A stretch of DNA of 35,608 bases, taken from positions 1 to 35,608 of the forward strand of contig JAIOII010001341.1 of assembly GCA_019912685.1 (NCBI GenBank). Direction: 5' to 3'. Below the pieces are notes generated by a model, which saw only the letters and a program-made list of their open reading frames with translations, ran no database searches and was not told the origin of the DNA. Source of the stretch: Kofleriaceae bacterium. Its GTDB lineage: Bacteria; Myxococcota_A; Polyangia; Haliangiales; Haliangiaceae. The translations under genes were made by a program, and so were the position numbers. This document shows, piece by piece, positions 12,461 through 19,336 of the stretch (its first letter is position 1; the number at the start of each line of letters is the position of its first letter).

Positions 12461-12501
12461 TGCGTTCGATCTCGTCCCGCCGCTGGTGGCGCCGCTCCTA
12501 G
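12460..12501 (+). CDS. trp leader peptide with tandem Trp codons
   Basis: A 13-codon ORF, MRSISSRRWWRRS-stop, begins exactly where transcription is expected to start and ends 90 nt before trpS. Codons 9 and 10 are consecutive TGG (12484-12489), statistically rare and placed just before a set of alternative hairpins. This is the arrangement of trp-operon-type leader peptides, where ribosome stalling at Trp codons reports charged tRNA-Trp. The peptide itself probably has no function. Confidence 0.75.
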   Translation: MRSISSRRWWRRS

Positions 12502-12555
12502 AAGCGGCACGAGACTCGTTTGCACTCCCTCTTGCCGCCGATCCTCGGTGGCAAG
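12491..12555 (+). promoter_or_regulatory. Ribosome-mediated attenuator in front of trpS
   Basis: Four segments are visible. Segment 1 GCCGCT (12491-12496) pairs perfectly with segment 2 AGCGGC (12503-12508). Segment 3 CTTGCCGCCG (12531-12540) pairs with segment 4 CGGTGGCAAG (12546-12555) as a 10-bp stem with one G-U pair and a 5-nt loop. Segment 2 can instead pair with segment 3: GCGGCA (12504-12509) with TGCCGC (12533-12538). A ribosome stalled on the tandem Trp codons would cover segment 1, free 2 to pair with 3 and prevent the 3:4 hairpin, allowing trpS expression. No U-tract follows 3:4, so it may need Rho or act on translation rather than be a simple intrinsic terminator. Confidence 0.7.
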
Positions 12556-12591
12556 TCACGTGCGCCCGAGGTCGGCAACCCGGAGCACGCC

Positions 12592-13581
12592 ATGACCACC
12601 CGTCCTCGCATCCTGACCGGAGACACGCCGACCGGCCGCCTTCACCTCGGCCACTACGTCGGCTCGCTCGAGAACCGCATCCGCCTGCAGCGCGACCACG
12701 ACTGCTACATCCTGATCGCGAACGTCCACGCGTTCACGACGCGGGCACAGCAGCCGGAGGACGTCCGCCGCGACACGATCGAGATCGTGCGCGACCAGCT
12801 CGCCGCCGGCGTCGATCCGTCGCTCGCGACGTTCGTCGTGCAGTCGGAGATCCCGGCGATCGCCGAGCTGACGTTCTTGCTCGCGATGCTCATCCCGTTC
12901 TCGCGCGTCATGCGCAACCCGACGCTCAAGGCCGAGATCACGAGCAAGCAGCTCGGCGACCACTACAGCTTCGGGTTCCCGCTCTACGCAGTCGGCCAGT
13001 GCGCCGACATCCTCGCGTTCCGCGCCGACCTCGTGCCGGTCGGCGAGGACCAGGCCGCGCACGTCGAGATGACGCGCGAGGTCGCGCGCCGCTTCGCGCA
13101 GGTCTACGGCGCCGAGGTCTTCCCGGTGCCCGAGCCGCTCTTCGGCCGCGTGGCGCGCCTGCCGGGCATCGACGGCGTCGAGAAGATGTCGAAGAGCCGC
13201 GGCAACGCGATCTATCTCTCCGACTCGACCGACGAGATCCGCCGCAAGATGGCGCGCCTCTACACGGGGCGCCAGTCGGCCGACGAGCCGGGCGATCCGG
13301 ACAACGTCCTCTTCCAGTACGCGCGCGCCTTCCTCCCCGACCCGGCGCGCGTCGAGGAGCTCGCCGCCGGCTACGCCCGCGGCGGCATGGGCGACGCGCC
13401 GATCAAGCGCGAGGTCGCCGACGCGATCGACGCGCTCGTCGCCCCGATGCGCGAGCGCCGCGCCCGCTTCACCGACGACGCCGTCCTCGACCTCCTCCGC
13501 GAGCACGCGCGCCGCGCCAACGCCGTCGCCGGCGAGACCCTCGCGCGCGTGAAGGACGCGATGCACCTCACGTTCGCGTGA
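12592..13581 (+). CDS. trpS: Tryptophan--tRNA ligase
   Basis: 329 residues, the usual length of bacterial TrpRS. It activates Trp with ATP and charges tRNA-Trp. The class I HIGH-type motif is TGRLHLGHYVGSL near residues 15-27 and the KMSKS loop is present intact (VEKMSKSRGNAI, about 200-211), with the TrpRS-typical NPTLKAEI and FPLYAVGQCADIL segments between. The ATG at 12592 has GGAG at 12582-12585, 6 nt upstream; the longer TTG-started frame from 12520 would run through the attenuator hairpin and is rejected. Expression is probably controlled by the Trp leader just upstream. Monocistronic; the downstream gene is convergent. Confidence 0.97.
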   Translation: MTTRPRILTGDTPTGRLHLGHYVGSLENRIRLQRDHDCYILIANVHAFTTRAQQPEDVRRDTIEIVRDQLAAGVDPSLATFVVQSEIPAIAELTFLLAMLIPFSRVMRNPTLKAEITSKQLGDHYSFGFPLYAVGQCADILAFRADLVPVGEDQAAHVEMTREVARRFAQVYGAEVFPVPEPLFGRVARLPGIDGVEKMSKSRGNAIYLSDSTDEIRRKMARLYTGRQSADEPGDPDNVLFQYARAFLPDPARVEELAAGYARGGMGDAPIKREVADAIDALVAPMRERRARFTDDAVLDLLREHARRANAVAGETLARVKDAMHLTFA

Positions 13582-13585
13582 CGGC

Positions 13586-13599
13586 CGCCCGCTCGGGCG
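13586..13599 (+). terminator. Weak hairpin after trpS
   Basis: CGCCC-GCTC-GGGCG, a 5-bp stem and 4-nt loop, begins 5 nt after the trpS stop. No U-tract. The rest of the 137-bp convergent gap holds no gene. Confidence 0.3.
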
Positions 13600-13718
13600 T
13601 CGGACGAGCGGTCCGGGCGTCTCGTCGAGCCCGCCGAGCGGGTGGTCGAGTAGCGGTCGACCAGCGCAGCGTGACGTGTACCGGATGGTCCCGTGCGCTC
13701 GCCACCTGCGATCGTGTC

Positions 13719-14636
13719 TCAGTCCGGGGTGGTGTCGACGAAGATGCATTGGTCGCAGCCGTCGAACGGGTTGCCGTTCCCGTCGTCGCACTCCTCGCCC
13801 GGCTGCAACACGCCGTCGCCGCAGATGAAGCAGTCCGAGTCGGTGACGTCGATCGTTCCGTCGCAGTCGTTGTCCAGGCCGTCGGCGCAGGAGACCTCGA
13901 CGGACTCGGGCGGGTTCACGGCGGGCTCGTGGACGCAGCCGGTGGCGCTATCGCAGCTGTCGTCGGTACAGAAGTTGAAGTCGTCGCAGCTGATCGGCGT
14001 GGCGCTGCACTCCCCGTCCATGTCGCAGAAGCCCGCGTAGCAGACGTCGGGTACGCTGCAGTCGATCGGTTCGTTCGCGCAGAGCCCGTCGCCGCAGACA
14101 TCGAGGGTGCAAGCCGCATCGTCGTCGCAGTCCGCGTCCGTCGCGCAGCATTCCTCGATCGGCGCGCCCTGGCAGACAGCACCGACGCAGCCGTCACCCG
14201 AGGTGCACGCGTTGCCGTCGTCGCACCACGCGCCGTCGTCGGCGACCGCCGTGCAGCCGACCGCCGGGTCGCACGAATCCACCGTGCACGCGTTGCCGTC
14301 GTCGCAGCTGACCGCCTCGTGGCCGCACTGCCCGCTGTCGGCACAGTAGTCCCAGGTGCAAGCGCTCCCGTCGTCGCAGATCGACGGGGCCGCCCCGCAG
14401 CCGGTGACGCAAGCCCCGAGCCGATCGCCGTGGGCGAGGTGCGCCCCGACCGAGGCTTCGCCGACGGAGATGGTGTGCCCGTTGGCCTCGTTGCCGGGCG
14501 GGACGTGGCAGATGGTCACCCGCTTGTCGGCATGGGCGTCGCCGCCTCGGAGGGAGAGCGCGGAGACGACGGCGAGAACCATCGCCAACGCGAGGTCGGG
14601 TTGCCTGGTGGTGAAGCACATGACGCCGGCCCTCAC
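13719..14636 (-). CDS. Secreted Cys-rich repeat protein
   Basis: 305 residues. A signal peptide (hydrophobic LALAMVLAVVSALSL, cleavage after AHA) precedes the mature start DKRVTICHVPPGN. The mature protein has repeated units CDDGNACTxDxCDPxxGC of the Dickkopf-like/myxobacterial Cys-rich type, then a Ca-binding-like DGLDNDCDGTIDVTDSDC segment, and ends with the myxobacterial C-terminal Cys-rich repeat GDGVLQPGEECDDGNGN. Such proteins are surface or extracellular and disulphide-stabilised; their roles are mostly unknown. The GTG at 14636 overlaps the stop of the upstream oxygenase gene (GTGA); an ATG at 14621 is an alternative. The coupling suggests joint regulation with the oxygenase. Confidence 0.88.
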   Translation of the reverse strand: MRAGVMCFTTRQPDLALAMVLAVVSALSLRGGDAHADKRVTICHVPPGNEANGHTISVGEASVGAHLAHGDRLGACVTGCGAAPSICDDGSACTWDYCADSGQCGHEAVSCDDGNACTVDSCDPAVGCTAVADDGAWCDDGNACTSGDGCVGAVCQGAPIEECCATDADCDDDAACTLDVCGDGLCANEPIDCSVPDVCYAGFCDMDGECSATPISCDDFNFCTDDSCDSATGCVHEPAVNPPESVEVSCADGLDNDCDGTIDVTDSDCFICGDGVLQPGEECDDGNGNPFDGCDQCIFVDTTPD

Positions 14637-15544
14637 ATGAGCGGTGCGAGGGCGGTCGTGATGCGTCCGAGCTGCTCGCTCGTCACCAGTTCGCTCAGCA
14701 ACTTCACGAACGAGCCTTCCTGGACGCCGGACACGATGTACTGCCAGCGATACGCCTTGAGCGTGACATCGCGAACCGCCTGCTGCTGCGCGGCGTCGAG
14801 GTCGCAGTGCGCAATGAAGTAGTCGCTGTCGGCCTGTGCCTGCGCCTGCAGCACGCTGTCGACAGCGCCGACGAGCTCGATCAGCTCGTCGACGCCGCGG
14901 TCACGCTCGGCCGCAGTGACGCCCGCATCGACACGCCGCCACTCGAGCTCGTCGATGATCGCGTGCTGCGACTCCTCCTTCCAGTGGTGCAGGAAGACGT
15001 CCTTCCACAGGTCGGAGACCTGCTCCGCGGCGATGCTCTTCTTGTAGTGAACGAGCGTGAAGACCTCGATGTGACAGGTGAGCGCGAGAACGGCCCAGGT
15101 CGACTTGCCGAGCACGACGCGCGCGATCGCGTTGCCGTCGGCGACGAGCCGATACCCAGGCGGCATCACGGCCGCGGCGAGCTGCTCGATGCGGCGGAAC
15201 AGCTCCTGGTGCTTGAGCTCCTCGTCGCTGAACCGCACGAGCGCTTCGAGCGCGAGCTGGTCGCCGAACCAGTGATCGCGGCTGAGCTCGAGGATCTTCG
15301 CGTTGATGTACCGCTCGATGACGCCGAACAGGTTCGCGTAGGTACGGCCCTGGATCTGGCTCATGAACCGGCGTTCGGCATCGGTGAGAGAGGGCAGCTC
15401 GTCGACGAGCGACAGCCCCCGGGGCAGGAAGTCCTGCGAGGAGTCGAGCGCACGGCCCCGGATCACATCGCGGTCGATGTCCCATCGGATCTTCTTCGAG
15501 GCCTTGATGCAGCGGGCGTAGCCGGTGGTGGTGGTTGCGAGCAT
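14633..15544 (-). CDS. AurF-like diiron oxygenase
   Basis: 303 residues, all-helical ferritin-like protein. The ligand pattern of AurF-type (p-aminobenzoate N-oxygenase) diiron enzymes is complete: Glu77, Glu109-x-x-His112, Glu160, and His187-x3-Glu191-x2-His194. The extra seventh ligand and the HxxxExxH spacing distinguish this family from ordinary ferritins. Members use O2 at a diiron centre to oxidise amines or C-H bonds. The substrate here is unknown; no biosynthetic cluster is visible in the window. The ATG at 15544 has a strong SD (AAGGAG, 9 nt upstream). It is divergent from the hydrolase-LuxR gene and coupled to the Cys-rich gene downstream. Confidence 0.82.
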   Translation of the reverse strand: MLATTTTGYARCIKASKKIRWDIDRDVIRGRALDSSQDFLPRGLSLVDELPSLTDAERRFMSQIQGRTYANLFGVIERYINAKILELSRDHWFGDQLALEALVRFSDEELKHQELFRRIEQLAAAVMPPGYRLVADGNAIARVVLGKSTWAVLALTCHIEVFTLVHYKKSIAAEQVSDLWKDVFLHHWKEESQHAIIDELEWRRVDAGVTAAERDRGVDELIELVGAVDSVLQAQAQADSDYFIAHCDLDAAQQQAVRDVTLKAYRWQYIVSGVQEGSFVKLLSELVTSEQLGRITTALAPLM

Positions 15545-15650
15545 GAGTGGGTTCTCCTTCGTCCCGAGCGTGTGCGGCCCCCGGCGCTCGCACCATGAGG
15601 CGGAGGTCCTGATCTGCGCCCGGAGCGCCGGTATCGGCTGGGGCGTTTGT

Positions 15651-15670
15651 CCCGATGTCGTAAAATCGGG
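15651..15670 (+). promoter_or_regulatory. 20-bp dyad over the -10 of the LuxR-fusion gene
   Basis: Perfect inverted repeat CCCGAT-N8-ATCGGG. It contains a TAAAAT hexamer (15661-15666), a good -10 sequence, only 8 nt before the ATG at 15675. The length and symmetry match operators bound by LuxR-type dimers. It sits in the 130-bp divergent region shared with the diiron oxygenase gene. Confidence 0.55.
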
Positions 15671-15674
15671 GGGC

Positions 15675-16754
15675 ATGCCGCCCACGACGCCGAAGCAGAC
15701 GACTCGGCTCGTCAAGAGCCGCGACGGTGTCACGCTCGCGTGGGCCGAGGTGGGTCGAGGGCCCTCGCTGGTCAAGGCATCGCACTGGCTCACGCACCTC
15801 GAGTACGACTGGGACAGTCCGGTCTGGCGGCACTGGACGCAGTTCTTCGCCGAGCACTTCCGGTACATCCGCTACGATGAACGCGGCTGCGGCATGAGCC
15901 AGTGGGACGTCGCCGACGTCTCGCACCTGCACTGGATCGAGGATCTCTCGGACGTGATCGACGCCGCCGCGCCGGCGCAGCCGTTCGCGCTGCTCGGCAT
16001 GTCGCAGGGAGGCCCGTCCTGCATCCAGTACGCGATCCGTCATCCGGACCGGGTCTCGCACCTGATCCTGTGTGGGGCGTACGCGCAGGGCCACGCGAAG
16101 CGCAACGACGCCGAGGGCGAGCGACGGCATCGCGCGATCCTCGAGCTCACCCGCCAAGGGTGGGGCCGGGACAATCCCGTCTATCGTCAGCTGTTCACCT
16201 CGCGCTTCATCCCGGGCGCCACGGTCGAGCAGATCCAGTGGTTCAATGTCCTGTGCCGGCGCACGACGACACCGGAGCTCGCCTACGAGCTGCTCGAGGC
16301 GCGCGCGGCCGTCGACGTCCGCGGGCTGCTCTCGCGCGTGACCGTACCGACGCTGGTGCTGCATGCACGGCACGACGAGGCGGTTCCGTTCTCCCAGGGC
16401 CAGCTGCTCGCAGCGGAGATTCCGAACGCGCGGTTCATCGAGCTCGACTCGGCCAATCACATCCTGCTCGAGAGCGAGCCGGCGTGGCAGCGCTTCAAGG
16501 ACGAGGTGCTCGCGTTCACAGGCGTCGCGCCGGAGCGGCGCGAGGACACCGTGTTCGCCTCGCTGTCGACCCGAGAGTGCGAGATCCTGAACCTGCTCGC
16601 ACGCGGGCTGACCAATCTCGAGATCGGGCGAGAGCTGTTCATCAGCGAGAAGACCGTACGCAACCACGTCACGCGGATCTTCGAGAAGCTCGGCGTCCAC
16701 TCGCGAGCGCATGCGATCGTGCTCGCGAAGGACAACGGCTACGGCTGCGCCTGA
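15675..16754 (+). CDS. Alpha/beta-hydrolase-LuxR HTH fusion regulator
   Basis: 359 residues. Residues about 10-285 form an alpha/beta hydrolase with an intact triad: Ser110 in GMSQGG, Asp234 in ARHDEAVPF and His262 in SANHILLE. Residues about 295-355 are a LuxR-type HTH (LSTRECEILNLLARGLTNLEIGRELFISEKTVRNHV, given here as two joined parts LSTRECEILNLLARG and LTNLEIGRELFISEKTVRNH). Such one-protein fusions are known as a subgroup of LuxR-type regulators in which the hydrolase fold replaces the ligand-binding domain; because the triad is complete it may bind and also cleave its signal. A dyad covers its promoter, suggesting autoregulation and control of the divergent diiron oxygenase. No SD; the mRNA is probably leaderless. 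Confidence 0.88.
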   Translation: MPPTTPKQTTRLVKSRDGVTLAWAEVGRGPSLVKASHWLTHLEYDWDSPVWRHWTQFFAEHFRYIRYDERGCGMSQWDVADVSHLHWIEDLSDVIDAAAPAQPFALLGMSQGGPSCIQYAIRHPDRVSHLILCGAYAQGHAKRNDAEGERRHRAILELTRQGWGRDNPVYRQLFTSRFIPGATVEQIQWFNVLCRRTTTPELAYELLEARAAVDVRGLLSRVTVPTLVLHARHDEAVPFSQGQLLAAEIPNARFIELDSANHILLESEPAWQRFKDEVLAFTGVAPERREDTVFASLSTRECEILNLLARGLTNLEIGRELFISEKTVRNHVTRIFEKLGVHSRAHAIVLAKDNGYGCA

Positions 16755-16911
16755 GGAACGGAGCCCGGCTTGCGCGGCCGCCCCGCGGCCGGCCGCTTCC
16801 CGCCCCACGTCGACACCAGCTCATCGGCGTCACGCCGAAGCGGCTGGCCCGCACCTACCGCTTCGCCGCCACCGTGTTCGCGATCACCCCCGCGGGAAGG
16901 TCACGACACGC

Positions 16912-16940
16912 TAGGTTGGGGGCACCTCGAAGCAAAGGAG
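16912..16940 (+). promoter_or_regulatory. Promoter -10 and SD for the DHFR-family gene
   Basis: Hexamer TAGGTT at 16912-16917 is followed by AAAGGAG at 16934-16940, 6 nt before the ATG. Confidence 0.4.
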
Positions 16941-16946
16941 CGCCCC

Positions 16947-17558
16947 ATGGGGAAGGTAGTCATGTACAGCTCGGTGTCGGTGGACGGCTTCGTCGCGGAC
17001 GAGCATGACCAGCCCGGACCGCTGTTCGACTGGTTGTCCAGCGGTGACGTCCCGTTGGACGAGAGCGGCCAGCTGAAGGTGTCGCAGACGTCCTACGACT
17101 ACACCCGGCCGTACTGGGACCAGATCGGGGCGACCATCGTCGGCCGCCACGTCTTCGACCTGACGAACGGCTGGGACGGCAAGCCTCCGGGCGGGATCGA
17201 CCACGTGGTCGTCGTGACGCACCGACCGGCGCCAGAAGGCTGGGACCCGAAGGCGCCGTTTCACTTCGTCGACGGCGTCGAGGCAGCCATGGCCAAGGCG
17301 CAGGAGCTTGCCGGTGACCGCATCGTCGAGGTCGCCGCTGGCGACGTCGGTGGCCAGATGCTTGCCGCGGGCCTGATCGACGAGGTGCGCATGGACGTCG
17401 TACCCGTCGTGTTCGGGTCCGGCAAGCGCTACTTCGGGTCGGTCCACGCGCAGCACCTGCTGGAGGATCCTGACGTGGTGATTCAGGCCAACCGGGTGCT
17501 TCACCTGCGCTATCGGGTGCGCGGTCGAGCGATCACCAGCGAGCCCCGCCGCACATAG
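16947..17558 (+). CDS. Dihydrofolate reductase family protein (RibD C-terminal-like)
   Basis: 203 residues of the RibD_C/DHFR-like fold. It begins with the family start KVVMYSSVSVDGFVAD and has GATIVGRHVFDLTNGW and the nucleotide-binding VAAGDVGGQMLAAGLIDEVRMDVVPVVFGSGKRYF region (read as VAAGDVGGQMLAAGLIDE then VRMDVVPVVFGSGKRYF). Stand-alone members are NAD(P)H-dependent reductases of undefined substrate and are often mis-annotated as riboflavin deaminase/reductase. Strong SD; ATG at 16947 chosen over an earlier in-frame start without SD. Convergent with the distal immunity gene. Confidence 0.88.
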   Translation: MGKVVMYSSVSVDGFVADEHDQPGPLFDWLSSGDVPLDESGQLKVSQTSYDYTRPYWDQIGATIVGRHVFDLTNGWDGKPPGGIDHVVVVTHRPAPEGWDPKAPFHFVDGVEAAMAKAQELAGDRIVEVAAGDVGGQMLAAGLIDEVRMDVVPVVFGSGKRYFGSVHAQHLLEDPDVVIQANRVLHLRYRVRGRAITSEPRRT

Positions 17559-17579
17559 CCCACGTCTGCGCTACGTGGG
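17559..17579. terminator. Convergent terminator hairpin
   Basis: Perfect 7-bp stem CCCACGT/ACGTGGG with a 7-nt loop. It begins directly after the stop of the DHFR-family gene and lies 7 nt beyond the stop of the minus-strand immunity gene, so it can serve both. Confidence 0.55.
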
Positions 17580-17586
17580 GTTGGTG

Positions 17587-18339
17587 CTATCGCGCGAGCG
17601 ACATCGCGGGGGGCGCGGCGCCCAGGTCGATCCCGTGCTCGCCCACCATGCGCGGCAGCCATTCGTTCTCGCTGTAGGCGATGAAGCTCCAGTCGCCGCC
17701 GCGGCTGGTCACCGACTCCCGCAACCCGGCCAGGAAGGCGTTCAGGCGTGGAGTGTGTCGCTCGGCGAGCGCGCGGTTGTCGTAGAACGTCTCGCGATCG
17801 GGCGGATCGATGCGGCCAGGGACCCAGGGCAGCCAGAGGTCGCATTCGACGAGGATCTTGACGCTGGTCGACGGTATCTTGGCCGCCGCCATCACCGCGT
17901 CGGGTGTGAACGAGATCTCGTGCCCACCGAGCCAGAGCGGCGGGCGCCGGCGTACCGCCGAGCGGTGCAGGTCGTCGACCGGCGCGCGCAGGCGTGCGAG
18001 GAGGCCGCCGACGTCGTCGATGAGCTCTTCGTGGATGCCGCGCTCGTCGTGATACGCGACCGTCGATCCGACGCGGTCGAAGCGCGAGCAGAAATCGAAC
18101 GCATCGACGACCGAGCGCTCGGCGAGCCCGCGTTCGAGCCAGGCGACCAGCTCGGGCCACGGCCAGTACGTGCCGTCGTCCTTGCGGAACCAGACCGCGT
18201 CGGTGACCCGGGCGAGCTCGATGACGGCGAGCGTCCAGTCGAGGAGCGCGCGCGGCGCATCGGCCTGGATAGGCACCCTGGCGTTCCAGCCGAAAAGCGC
18301 GTTCCGGTAGACGCTCCAGTGGTTGTCGTGTCTGCTCAC
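17587..18339 (-). CDS. Putative immunity protein, distal duplicate
   Basis: 250 residues, no signal peptide or membrane segment, rich in Trp and acidic residues ([32 protein letters not shown]). About 90% identical to the neighbouring copy at 18552-19304: roughly 25 substitutions, nearly all in the middle (residues 16-180), while the first 15 and the last 60 residues are almost unchanged. No named immunity family is recognised; the role is inferred from position after a toxin gene. The GTG start overlaps a TGA that ends an 11-codon scrap of the toxin gene, so the copy arrived with a piece of toxin. It may neutralise a variant toxin no longer present. Confidence 0.75.
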   Translation of the reverse strand: MSRHDNHWSVYRNALFGWNARVPIQADAPRALLDWTLAVIELARVTDAVWFRKDDGTYWPWPELVAWLERGLAERSVVDAFDFCSRFDRVGSTVAYHDERGIHEELIDDVGGLLARLRAPVDDLHRSAVRRRPPLWLGGHEISFTPDAVMAAAKIPSTSVKILVECDLWLPWVPGRIDPPDRETFYDNRALAERHTPRLNAFLAGLRESVTSRGGDWSFIAYSENEWLPRMVGEHGIDLGAAPPAMSLAR

Positions 18340-18371
18340 AGGTCCCCCGGCGTGATGACGATGACCTTACC
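17587..18371 (-). repeat. Duplicated toxin-tail plus immunity unit, copy 2
   Basis: Matches 18552-19336. Homology begins in the last 11 codons of the toxin gene ([11 protein letters not shown]-stop) and ends at the immunity stop codon. Outside both limits the sequences differ abruptly. In copy 2 only the toxin tail remains (18336-18371). Confidence 0.8.
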
Positions 18372-18540
18372 CGCTGGCGCTCAGTGAGCGCTCGGGGTCC
18401 CGCGCCGCCCACACGACGCCCATCGCGCCCGCGCCGAGGCGTGCCACCGGCCGGTAGCGATCGACGGCGGCGCCCACCGTCGGCTCGCCAAGCGCCGCCC
18501 CGTCCGTACCGCGGTCGTCCCGGGCGACGAGCTGTGGTCC
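18372..18540 (-). pseudogene. 5' fragment of a Ser/Thr protein kinase gene
   Basis: Read on the minus strand, this stretch encodes a short acidic linker (LVARDDRGTDGAALGEPTVG) then DRYRPVARLGAGAMGVVWAA and RDPE, which is the beginning of a bacterial Hanks-type kinase domain with its glycine-rich loop GAGAMGVV. The frame stops soon after, where the toxin-tail scrap begins. No catalytic lysine region, HRD or DFG motif follows, so it cannot be functional. It is a scar of recombination between the two immunity copies. Confidence 0.65.
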
Positions 18541-18551
18541 GGCAACGTGGA

Positions 18552-19304
18552 CTAGCGGGCGAGCGACATCGCGGGGGGCGCGGCGCCCAGGTCGATCCCG
18601 TCCTCGCCCACCATGCGCGGCAGCCATTCGTTCTCGCTGTAGGCGATGAAGCTCCAGTCGCCGCCGCGGCTGGTCACCGACTCCCGCAATCCGGACAGGA
18701 AGGCGTTCAGGCGTGGGGTATGTCGCTCGGCGAGCGGGCGGTTGTCGTAGAACGTCTCGCGATCGGGCGGATCGATGCGGCCCGGGACCCAGGGCAACCA
18801 GAGGTCGCACTCGATGCGGATGTCAACGCTGGTCGACGGCAGCTTGGCCGCCGCCATCACCGCGTCGGGCGTGAACGATATTTCATGCCCGCCGACCCAG
18901 AGCGGCGGGGCCCGGCGCAGCGCCGAGCGGTGCAGATCGTCGACCGGCGCGCGCAGCCGCGCGAGCAGCCCGCCGACGTCGTCGATGAGCGCTTCCTGGA
19001 TACCGCTCTCGTCTTGATACGCGACCTTCGATCCGGTCCGGTCGAAGCGTCGGGAGAAGCCGAAGGCATCCACCACCGATCGCTCGGCGAGCCCGCGCTC
19101 GAGCCACGCGACCAGCTCGGGCCACGGCCAGTACGTGCCGTCGACCTTACGGAAACGCACCGCGTCGGTGACCCGGGCGAGCTCGACGACGGCGAGCGTC
19201 CAGTCGAGGAGCGCACGCGGCGCGTCAGCCTGGATGGGCACCGTCGCGGTCCAGCCGACCAGTGCGTTCCGGTAGACGCTCCAGTGGTTGTCGTGTCTGC
19301 TCAC
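18552..19304 (-). CDS. Putative immunity protein, cognate copy next to the toxin
   Basis: 250 residues, cytoplasmic, about 90% identical to the distal copy. Its GTG start overlaps the toxin stop (GTGA), giving translational coupling, the usual arrangement of toxin and cognate immunity gene. No known domain is recognised. Substitutions relative to the second copy cluster in the central region (for example at residues 80-110, where charges change), the likely toxin-binding face. Expected role: bind and block the C-terminal nuclease domain of the toxin in the producer or its kin. Confidence 0.78.
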   Translation of the reverse strand: MSRHDNHWSVYRNALVGWTATVPIQADAPRALLDWTLAVVELARVTDAVRFRKVDGTYWPWPELVAWLERGLAERSVVDAFGFSRRFDRTGSKVAYQDESGIQEALIDDVGGLLARLRAPVDDLHRSALRRAPPLWVGGHEISFTPDAVMAAAKLPSTSVDIRIECDLWLPWVPGRIDPPDRETFYDNRPLAERHTPRLNAFLSGLRESVTSRGGDWSFIAYSENEWLPRMVGEDGIDLGAAPPAMSLAR

Positions 19305-19336
19305 AGGTCCCCCGGCGTGATGACGATGACCTTACC
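18552..19336 (-). repeat. Duplicated toxin-tail plus immunity unit, copy 1
   Basis: Parent copy, in its intact context after the full toxin gene; matches 17587-18371. Confidence 0.8.

Noticed and set aside
12531-12555. Simple intrinsic terminator upstream of trpS
   Set aside because: The stem is strong but followed by TCACGTG, not a U-tract; it is kept as segment 3:4 of an attenuator with unknown effector step.
17587-19336. Insertion sequence or composite transposon around the immunity duplicates
   Set aside because: No transposase, no terminal inverted repeats and no target-site duplication were seen; the boundaries fit recombination within a toxin tail.
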